Source of the DNA: Myxococcus stipitatus
Lineage (GTDB): Bacteria; Myxococcota; Myxococcia; Myxococcales; Myxococcaceae
Assembly (NCBI RefSeq): GCF_038561935.1
Contig: NZ_CP102770.1
Coordinates: 8,184,001 to 8,248,000 of the forward strand
Reading direction: 5' to 3'
Length of the DNA: 64,000 nt
The position numbers were made by a program, and so were the translations under genes. Within the stretch, counting starts at the first letter, position 1; every line of letters starts with the position of its first letter. Positions 1 to 5,770 of this stretch are shown here, piece after piece. The notes below the pieces were generated by a model, which worked only from the letters and a program-made list of their open reading frames with translations, did not search any database and was not told the origin of the DNA.

Positions 1-1080
1 ACCCACGCCACCTCCACCGTCCCCCTCGACACGCCCGGCTCGGTGCGCTTGGGGGAAGAGCTGAACGTCGCCGCCGTCGATGCCTGGCTGAAGCAGCAGG
101 TGCCCTCGCTCGAGGGCATGCCCACGGTGACGCAGTTCTCCGGCGGCGCATCCAACTGGACGTATCGGCTGCTGTATCCCCACCGAGACCTCATCCTGCG
201 CAGGCCGCCCGCGGGCACGAAGGCCAAGTCCGCGCACGACATGTCTCGCGAGTACCGCGTGCAGCAGGCGCTCAAGCCCGCGTACCCGTGGGTGCCGCAG
301 ATGGTGGGACTGTGCCAGGACCCGACCATCCTGGGCACGGACTTCTACGTCATGGAGCGCATCGAGGGACTCATCCCTCGCGCCAACCTTCCTCGCGGGC
401 TGAACCTGGACCGGAACCAGACGCGCCAGCTCTGCCTCAACGTCATCGACAAGCTGCTGGAGCTGCACGCGGTGGATGCGCAGGCCGTGGGCCTGTCCTC
501 GCTGGGCAAGGGCCCGGGCTATCCCCGCCGTCAGGTGGAGGGCTGGTCGGACCGGTACGAGAAGGCGCGGACGTGGAACGTGCCGAGCTACCGCTACGTG
601 CGCGACTGGCTCAAGGCCAACATCCCCGACGACACCGCCACCTGCGTCATCCACAACGACTGGCGCTTCGACAACGTGGTGCTGGACCCGGGTGAGCCCA
701 CGCGAGTCATTGGCGTGCTCGACTGGGAGATGGCCACGCTGGGCGACCCGCTGATGGACCTGGGCAGCGCGCTGGCCTACTGGGTGGAGGCGGATGACAC
801 GTTCTTCATGCGGCTCACCCGCCGCCAGCCCACGCACCTGCCCGGCATGCTGCGGCGGCAGGAGGTCGTCGAGTACTACCTCCAGCGCTCCGGCCTGAAG
901 CCCACCAACTGGACCTTCTACGAGGTCTTCGGAATCTTCCGGCTCGCCGTCATCATCCAGCAGATCTATTACCGGTATCACCACAAGCAGACGCGCAACC
1001 CGGCGTTCAAGAACTTCTGGACGCTGGTGACCTACTTCGACTGGCGCTGCAGGCGCATCATCGGGAAGGCGGGACGCTGA
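1..1080 (+). CDS. Phosphotransferase family protein (APH fold), 5' end outside the window
   Basis: Aminoglycoside-phosphotransferase/choline-kinase fold, of the type related to the kinase part of ACAD10/ACAD11 and to 4-hydroxyacid kinases. Visible motifs are HND-x4-N (codons at about 652-675), supplying the catalytic Asp, and DWE (codon at 721), supplying the metal-binding Asp. The frame is open back to base 1. The residues before the GTG at 43 (a DTPGSVR-type lead-in) look like family N-terminus, so I think the true start lies just left of the window; GTG 43 is the first internal candidate. Its stop is followed directly by the ATG of the histidine phosphatase gene, and an SDR gene follows. 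Kinase, phosphatase and SDR together suggest catabolism of an acyl-CoA or hydroxyacid, but the substrate is not readable from the sequence. Confidence 0.85.
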   Translation, partial: THATSTVPLDTPGSVRLGEELNVAAVDAWLKQQVPSLEGMPTVTQFSGGASNWTYRLLYPHRDLILRRPPAGTKAKSAHDMSREYRVQQALKPAYPWVPQMVGLCQDPTILGTDFYVMERIEGLIPRANLPRGLNLDRNQTRQLCLNVIDKLLELHAVDAQAVGLSSLGKGPGYPRRQVEGWSDRYEKARTWNVPSYRYVRDWLKANIPDDTATCVIHNDWRFDNVVLDPGEPTRVIGVLDWEMATLGDPLMDLGSALAYWVEADDTFFMRLTRRQPTHLPGMLRRQEVVEYYLQRSGLKPTNWTFYEVFGIFRLAVIIQQIYYRYHHKQTRNPAFKNFWTLVTYFDWRCRRIIGKAGR

Positions 1081-1773
1081 ATGGGCGCCGTGTATCTCAT
1101 CCGCCATGGACAGGCGTCCTTCGGCGCGGAGAACTATGACCAGCTCTCCGAGACCGGTTACATCCAGGCCCGCGTGCTGGGCGAGGCCCTCAAGGCCCGG
1201 CAGACGAAGGTCGACACGGTCATCATGGGGACGCTCGCCCGCCATCAGCAGACGGCGGAGACGTGCCTGAAGGCGCTCGGATCGGACCTCGTGCCGACGC
1301 GCATCCCGGGCTTCAATGAGTTCGACCACGTCGAGCTTATCGTCCGGCACACACCGCGCTATGCGAACCACGCGGCGTGGATGGAGGACCTCGCCACGGC
1401 GCCGGACCCGCATCGCGCCATCCAGGACATGTTCGGACAGGCCGTGGCGCGGTGGCTCGCGGGCAAACACGACCACGAGTACGCCGAGTCCTGGCCCGCG
1501 TTCCAGCAGCGCTGCATCCGGGCGCTCGACTCGCTCATCCAGGATTTGGGGCCGTCGAAGACGGCGCTGGTGTTCACCTCGGGCGGCCCCGTCACCGCCA
1601 TCTGCCAGCACCTGCTCCACATCCCGGACGAGCACGCGTTCCGGTTGAACTGGACGCTCGCCAACTGCGGCATCACCAAGGTCGTCTACAGCGACCGGGG
1701 ACACCACCTCTCGACGCTCAACGAGCACGCCCACTTCGAGGGACCGCACCGCGGCCTCGTCACGTACCGCTGA
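1081..1773 (+). CDS. Histidine phosphatase superfamily protein
   Basis: A 230-residue phosphoglycerate-mutase-like phosphatase. The N-terminal LIRHGQAS motif (R8 H9 G10) carries the phospho-acceptor His and leads the protein, as usual. A second conserved stretch, VFTSGGP near residue 165, sits where the family has its GGP/GHG region, followed by a C-terminal half typical of SixA/CobC-like members. The start is the ATG immediately after the upstream kinase stop (TGA-ATG), implying translational coupling. The family acts on phosphoesters of sugars, nucleotides or proteins, and nothing here narrows the substrate. Probably co-transcribed with the flanking APH and SDR genes. Confidence 0.88.
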   Translation: MGAVYLIRHGQASFGAENYDQLSETGYIQARVLGEALKARQTKVDTVIMGTLARHQQTAETCLKALGSDLVPTRIPGFNEFDHVELIVRHTPRYANHAAWMEDLATAPDPHRAIQDMFGQAVARWLAGKHDHEYAESWPAFQQRCIRALDSLIQDLGPSKTALVFTSGGPVTAICQHLLHIPDEHAFRLNWTLANCGITKVVYSDRGHHLSTLNEHAHFEGPHRGLVTYR

Positions 1774-1784
1774 GGAGTGCCTCC

Positions 1785-2531
1785 GTGCGAAAGAACATCC
1801 TGATTACGGGCGCCAGCTCGGGGCTGGGTGAGGGCATGGCTCGGGAGTTCGCGGCGCGGGGTCACCACCTCGCGCTGTGTGCTCGGCGGACGGACAGGCT
1901 GGAGGCGCTTCGCACGGAGCTGCTGACGAAGCACCCGGGCCTTCACATCTCCGTGCGCGAGCTGGATGTGAATGAGCATGAGCGCGTGTTCGAGGTCTTC
2001 AACGCGTTCGCGGAGGACCTGGGGAGCCTGGACCGCATCATCATCAACGCGGGCATCGGCGTGGGGAAGCGGCTGGGCACGGGGAACTTCGCCACCAACG
2101 TGAAGACGGCGCAAACGAACTTCGTGGCGGCGGTCGCGCAGTGCGAGGCGGCCGTGGGAATTCTTCGCAAGCAGGGCCAGGGACATCTGGTCACCATCTC
2201 GTCGATGAGCGCGATGCGCGGGTTGCCGCGCCACCTCACGGTGTACGCGGCCACCAAGGCGGGGCTCGCGACGCTGACGGAGGGCATCCGCGCCGAGCTG
2301 CTCGGCACGCCCATCAAGGTCTCCACGATTTATCCCGGGTACATCCACACGGAGCTGAACGCGGGAGCGAAGAAGCTGCCGTTCGCCGTGGATGCGGAGA
2401 AGGGCTCCCGCGCGCTGGTGAAGGCCATCGAGCGCGAGCCGGTGACGGCCTACGTCCCCGGCTGGCCCTGGACCGTGGTGGGGTTCTTCCTGCGCAACCT
2501 GCCGCTCAAGCTCGTCGCGAAGATGTCCTGA
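1785..2531 (+). CDS. Short-chain dehydrogenase/reductase (SDR family)
   Basis: NAD(P)-dependent oxidoreductase of the classical SDR type, 248 residues. The cofactor motif TGASSGLG is at residues 8-15, NAG follows at the usual place, the active-site Ser lies in an ISSMS stretch, and the catalytic Tyr154-x3-Lys158 is present (YAATK). I chose GTG 1785 because a GAGGA Shine-Dalgarno sits at 1772-1776 and the motif then begins at the normal distance; the frame is open further upstream but that part overlaps the phosphatase gene. Last gene of the three-gene run and last ordinary gene before the IS-rich island. Substrate unknown. Confidence 0.9.
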   Translation: MRKNILITGASSGLGEGMAREFAARGHHLALCARRTDRLEALRTELLTKHPGLHISVRELDVNEHERVFEVFNAFAEDLGSLDRIIINAGIGVGKRLGTGNFATNVKTAQTNFVAAVAQCEAAVGILRKQGQGHLVTISSMSAMRGLPRHLTVYAATKAGLATLTEGIRAELLGTPIKVSTIYPGYIHTELNAGAKKLPFAVDAEKGSRALVKAIEREPVTAYVPGWPWTVVGFFLRNLPLKLVAKMS

Positions 2532-2534
2532 ACA

Positions 2535-2609
2535 TCACGAAGCGGCGCAGCCCTCACCCAGGAAGGCTCGCATCGACGTCAAGGAGCGCCTCGCGGCATC
2601 TGTGTGGTA
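2535..2609 (-). pseudogene. Orphan 3' fragment of a dienelactone hydrolase gene
   Basis: Read on the minus strand this gives YHTDAARRSL, then TSMRAFLGEGCAAS and a stop. It aligns with the end of the complete hydrolase at 9308-10057 (YHPDAARRSW, then ASMRTFLDEVFTAS and a stop). About 60 of 75 bases match. Homology stops just upstream of the Tyr codon, so only the last 24 codons remain. It lies 3 bp beyond the SDR stop, in convergent orientation, and forms the left border of the island. Confidence 0.75.
2535..2609. repeat. Left copy of the island-flanking direct repeat
   Basis: Imperfect direct repeat partner of 9308-9382. It begins with an identical 11-base block (TCACGAAGCGG) that contains the stop codon on the opposite strand, and ends at GTGGTA. 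It could be an attachment-site-like duplication or a relic of a tandem gene duplication. Confidence 0.6.
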
Positions 2610-2648
2610 CTTACGCCCCCAATCCCTCGGATGTCCCGTAATGGTCGT

Positions 2649-2670
2649 GTCCCTATAAGTGTGTAGTCGG
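2649..2670 (+). repeat. IS256-type left inverted repeat
   Basis: Starts GTCCC and contains TGTGTAGT; pairs with the complement of 3741-3762. Confidence 0.7.
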
Positions 2671-2761
2671 CAAACAGGGCTGAGCGGGAAAGAGGGAAGC
2701 TCCTCGGAGAAACCAACCGAGACGGTCTCCCCCTGGCAGGGGAGCCGAGGAGTTCCCTGCC

Positions 2762-3702
2762 GTGGAAGATACAGACTTTGTTGGGCCCTCGCACGAGGAG
2801 GTGCGCACCGACGAGCGCGCGCTCTTCCTGGGAGCCATCCGGATGACGCTGGAGATGCTGCTGGAGGAGGAGATTCGAGGCCTGGTGGGCGCCGGGCACT
2901 GGCAGCAGGTGGCGGGGCGCAAGGACCAGCGCAATCGGAGCTACCTGCGAGGCCTGCTGACGTCCATGGGACACCTGGAGGTGGCGGTGCCTCGGACGAG
3001 GGCGAGCGGCTCTGCGGAGGCCATGCTGGGGCGCTACAAGCGGCGGAGCGAGGAACTCGACGAGGCGATAACCAGCGCGTACGTGCAGGGTAGCTCCACC
3101 AGGAAGATGGGCCGAGTCACACGAGCCCTGATGGGCGAGGAGGTTTCGCGCTCGACGGTGAGCCGGGTGACGAAGTCCCTCAAAGAGAAGGTGGAGAGAT
3201 TGCGAACCCAGCCTCTCACCCAGGCCTTCCCAGATGCCACCTTCCTGGACGCCCGGTGGGCGCGCACTGTGCAGAACGTTTCGGCCCTGGTGGCCTACGG
3301 AGTGGGCGAGGATGGGCACCGGCACCTGATGGCGGTGACACTCGGAGGCAGCGAGTCGATGGACTCCTGGTTGGACCTGCTTCGCCAGTTTTCGGCACCT
3401 CGAGCGTCGATGCACGGCCCTCCAATCCCGCGCTTCTCCGCGCTCGGGTGGATCGAAGACCCGCGCTTCCTGAAGGTCGCCTCCACCAAGGCCCACTGGA
3501 AGCGCCTGCGCAGCACCAATGGCCTCGAACGCCTCCATAGCGAAGTTAAGCGCCGCATCCGCTCCGTCGGCGGCTTCTCCCGGACCGCGCCAGCGCTCTG
3601 CGCCTCATCACCGCTGTCGCCCTCGAAGTCACTGGCATCCGGGATGACCGCCGCTACCTCGACATGGCCCTGCTGACTTCAAACCCAGACACCACTGAGT
3701 GA
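2762..3702 (+). pseudogene. IS256-family (mutator-type) transposase, internally deleted and frameshifted
   Basis: The N-terminal half is recognisable: RNRSYLRG, VPRTRASG, then DATFLDARW with the first catalytic Asp, continuing to SMDSWLDLLRQF. The frame then jumps to a stretch resembling the family's C-terminal region, WKRLRSTNGLERLHSEVKRR, which bears the catalytic Glu. The roughly 100 residues between, including the second Asp, are missing. After GGFSR a frameshift occurs: the expected ending (SALRLITAVALEV, then RYLDMALL) continues in another frame to a TGA at 3700-3702. Not functional. Confidence 0.85.
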
Positions 3703-3740
3703 TGCCACCAAGGAGCATTCCTCCCCCTCCCCCTTCCGAA

Positions 3741-3762
3741 CCAACTACACACGATTCGGGAC
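3741..3762 (-). repeat. IS256-type right inverted repeat
   Basis: Complement of the left terminus. It also supplies the TAG stop used by the neighbouring IS3 OrfB frame (3745-3747). Confidence 0.7.
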
Positions 3763-4656
3763 TGGAGTTACACCGGTCTCGTTGAGTCCCGGCGACCTCG
3801 TGGGCCAAGCCGCCGTTCGGTACCTCTTCTCATAGTTAGCCGGGGACTGGTAGCTGAGTGCGGAGTGTCTCCGTCGCAGGTTGTACCAGCCCTCGATGTA
3901 CTGAAAGACAGCCATCCGCCCCTCTGAATGAGTCCGGAAGGTCCGGCGGTCGAGCAGTTCGCACTCCAAACTGGCGAAGAAGGACTCACAGAGGGCGTTG
4001 TCGTATGCGTCACCGACACTGCCCATGGAGGGACGCACGCCAGCTCGTGCGCAGCGCTGCCCGAAGCCCAGTGAGGTGTATTGGCACCCCTGGTCCGAAT
4101 GATGAATGACGTCCCTGGGTTGGCGCTGCGCTACCGCCATGTCCAGCGCGGCGATGACGAGCTCCGCCTTCAGATTCGTGGCCATGGACCACCCGACGAC
4201 TTTGCGACTCCACACGTCGAGGACAACAGCCAGGTAGAGGAATCCCGCCCATGTTGGGATGTAGGTGATGTCTGCCACCCACAACTCGTCGGGCCTGCTC
4301 GCCTCGAACCTTCGCTTCACCAGGTTCGCCGCGGGCCGCGCCACCTCGTCTCTCCTCGTCGTCACGCAGTATGCCCGCCGGCTGACTCCCACCAGGCCAG
4401 CGGCCCGCATCAGGCGAGACACTCGCCGCATCCCCACCTTCACCTGGTGCTCCTCGGCCAGCTCCGCTCTCACTCGGGGCGCGCCATACGTGCTGTCCGA
4501 CATCCGATGGATGCCACGGATGCTCTCGGTCAGCTGCTCATCCTCCACGGCCCTCTTCGATGCGGGGCGTCCCTTCCAGGCGTAGTAGCCCGCCTCGGTG
4601 ACACCCAGCACCCGGCACAGCGTCGCCACCGCATGCTTGGCCTGGTTCTCGCTCAC
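3745..4656 (-). CDS. IS3-family transposase OrfB (DDE integrase core)
   Basis: A 303-residue rve-type integrase. The DDE triad is intact: Asp in WVADITYIP, Asp in HHSDQGCQYTS, Glu in NALCESFFASLE. An HTH_21-like segment (STYGAPRVRAEL) precedes the core. The ATG overlaps the orfA stop by 4 bp (4653-4656), so expression may be by coupling; I see no obvious A-rich slippery heptamer for programmed frameshifting. The frame runs out through the element's own terminus and uses a TAG inside the neighbouring IS256 end. Its last six residues are therefore encoded by foreign DNA. Possibly still active. Confidence 0.88.
   Translation of the reverse strand: MSENQAKHAVATLCRVLGVTEAGYYAWKGRPASKRAVEDEQLTESIRGIHRMSDSTYGAPRVRAELAEEHQVKVGMRRVSRLMRAAGLVGVSRRAYCVTTRRDEVARPAANLVKRRFEASRPDELWVADITYIPTWAGFLYLAVVLDVWSRKVVGWSMATNLKAELVIAALDMAVAQRQPRDVIHHSDQGCQYTSLGFGQRCARAGVRPSMGSVGDAYDNALCESFFASLECELLDRRTFRTHSEGRMAVFQYIEGWYNLRRRHSALSYQSPANYEKRYRTAAWPTRSPGLNETGVTPVPNRV
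3763..3789 (+). repeat. IS3-type inverted repeat, orfB-proximal end
   Basis: Begins TGGAGTT and pairs with the complement of 4992-5018 with 4 mismatches. Confidence 0.75.
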
Positions 4657-4964
4657 GAATCGGAACGCTTCTTGGGCGTCCCGACGCCTTCCTGTGCGAA
4701 CCAGGCCGCAGCTTTTGAGAGGATGTCACGCTCCTCCCGCAGCACCTTCACCTCTCGCCGCAGCCTCGCCAGTTCCTGCTTCTCGTCCGTCGTCAGCCCG
4801 TCCTGGCGTGTGCCCTCGTCCACCTCGCCCTGACGCACCCAATTGCGCACCGTCGTGTTGACCTGGAACTCCTCGGCCAGGCTCCTGGTTGTTCTCCCTG
4901 CCCTGGCCAGCTCGACAATCCTGGCCCGGAACTCCGGAGGGTATGGAGGCTTCGGTTTCGGCAT
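4653..4964 (-). CDS. IS3-family transposase OrfA
   Basis: A 103-residue DNA-binding subunit with an HTH_Tnp_1 domain: YPPEFRARIVELARAGRTT, then SLAEEFQVNTTVRNW. A leucine-zipper-like coiled coil follows (ELARLRREVKVLREERDIL). The start ATG at 4962-4964 places the helix-turn-helix at the usual distance. It recognises the terminal repeats and works with OrfB. Confidence 0.88.
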   Translation of the reverse strand: MPKPKPPYPPEFRARIVELARAGRTTRSLAEEFQVNTTVRNWVRQGEVDEGTRQDGLTTDEKQELARLRREVKVLREERDILSKAAAWFAQEGVGTPKKRSDS

Positions 4965-4991
4965 CGTTGCGTCCTTCTCCCACAGTTGAAC

Positions 4992-5018
4992 GGACTCAAC
5001 GAAACCGACGCAACTCCA
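4992..5018 (-). repeat. IS3-type inverted repeat, orfA-proximal end
   Basis: Pairs with 3763-3789. It lies about 28 bp upstream of the orfA start on the minus strand. Confidence 0.75.
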
Positions 5019-5140
5019 ACCCCGAGGCGTACCTCGCCGACGGGCTGATGCGACTTGGCAGCCACCCCGCGTCACGTCTGGACGAGTTGCTGCCGCACCG
5101 CTGGCAGCCGTCCTCCTCCTTCGCGCCGGACTCCTCCTGA
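5019..5140 (+). pseudogene. IS66-family transposase, C-terminal remnant
   Basis: Immediately right of the IS3 terminus the frame reads NPEAYLADGLMRLGSHPASR, then LDELLPHRWQP. This is the characteristic end of IS66 TnpC-type transposases (the Asp-Glu-Leu-Leu-Pro-x-x-Trp signature). It stops at 5138-5140. Everything upstream is absent: the left side is occupied by IS3. Confidence 0.75.
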
Positions 5141-5215
5141 AGTCAGGCAAGCCTCGGCGACCCTGACCTCCACGCGCGGCTTCCATGCGGTGCGAGTGGA
5201 AGAGTGCATCCGTTG

Positions 5216-5389
5216 GACGTCTCCCATCGGTCGGTTACGCTCGACCTGCACGCCAATGTCACCCGCAATCACCGCTGCCGCACCATGGACCGGCTCATGG
5301 TCCGGGTGCAGGCCTACCTCGCAGCTCGCTCAGCCCAGCGCTCTGCCAATCCATCCCTGCGCCGCGCCGACCTCAGGCGCACCGCCTGA
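5216..5389 (+). pseudogene. IS630-like transposase, C-terminal remnant
   Basis: The frame reads SVTLDLHANVTRNHRCRTMD, then RLMVRVQAYLAAR, ending at a TGA at 5387-5389. This resembles the last helices of IS630-type DDE transposases (Trp/Leu-Lys/His-x-x-Val-Thr-x-Asn-His). No upstream catalytic part is present. Identification rests on a short stretch. Confidence 0.5.
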
Positions 5390-5419
5390 GGCCGGACGAG
5401 ATTCACGATCCTTAGGTTT

Positions 5420-5482
5420 AGGGTCCACCACGACTTCTGCCCCGACAATGACTCCCAGCACGTCGCTCGCCGGACGGTTACC
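5420..5482. repeat. 63-bp direct repeat, copy 1
   Basis: Begins AGGGTCCACCACGACT and ends GGTTACC. Copy 2 begins 85 bp downstream. The stretch 5390-5770 holds no gene that I can support: it contains this repeat pair and then the leader of the PNP-NACHT gene. Confidence 0.8.
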
Positions 5483-5504
5483 AACCCACTCCGACATTCC
5501 GGCC

Positions 5505-5567
5505 AGGGTCCACCACGACTGCCGCCCCGACAATGACTCCCAGCACGCCACTCGCCAGACGGTTACC
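5505..5567. repeat. 63-bp direct repeat, copy 2
   Basis: Near-identical partner of 5420-5482, with scattered single-base differences. The 22-bp spacer between copies is unrelated to them. Origin and role unknown; it may be a terminal relic of a lost element. Confidence 0.8.
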
Positions 5568-5743
5568 CAGATCAAGCGCGAGGGCGGCGCGCAATCGAGA
5601 GTCACATCAACCCCAGATGGATTACGATAGCCCCATGCGTAATCCCGACTCACTATAACTCTGGGCATGTGGTCGTGACGATGCACTCCACCATCCTACG
5701 AGCAAAGGAGGCGGGTTCGTCTGGGCACAACGCTGCTTCCTCT

Positions 5744-5750
5744 AAAGGAG
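5744..5750 (+). promoter_or_regulatory. Strong Shine-Dalgarno with unusual spacing before the PNP-NACHT start
   Basis: AAAGGAG lies 20 nt from the only usable in-frame ATG (5771), because a TAG at 5759-5761 closes the frame upstream. An out-of-frame ATG at 5763 has a more usual 12-nt spacing. Initiation may therefore be inefficient, or coupled to translation of that overlapping frame. Confidence 0.45.
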
Positions 5751-5770
5751 CTATTTGGTAGCATGCCGGT

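Larger units (their letters stand above)
2649..3762 (+). mobile_element. IS256-family element, defective
   Basis: Bounded by 22-bp imperfect terminal inverted repeats at 2649-2670 and 3741-3762 (17 of 22 bases match, sharing GTCCC and TGTGTAGT). It is about 1.1 kb, shorter than usual because the transposase gene has lost its middle part. No target duplication is visible: the left flank is ATGGTCGT, and the right end is fused directly to the IS3-type element. Confidence 0.75.
3763..5018 (-). mobile_element. IS3-family element
   Basis: A 1256-bp element with 27-bp terminal inverted repeats at 3763-3789 and 4992-5018 (23 of 27 match, beginning TGGAGTT and ending GTTGAGTCC). It carries the normal two overlapping frames orfA and orfB on the minus strand. 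The left terminus directly abuts the last base of the IS256-type element, and the right terminus interrupts an IS66-type remnant. No 3-4 bp target duplication is evident. Confidence 0.85.

Noticed and set aside
5420..5567. Possible CRISPR-like array
   Set aside because: Only two units, repeat longer than spacer, no cas genes.
5330..5686. Minus-strand frame of 118 codons over the direct repeats
   Set aside because: Its sequence merely mirrors the duplicated 63-bp unit and shows no family resemblance.
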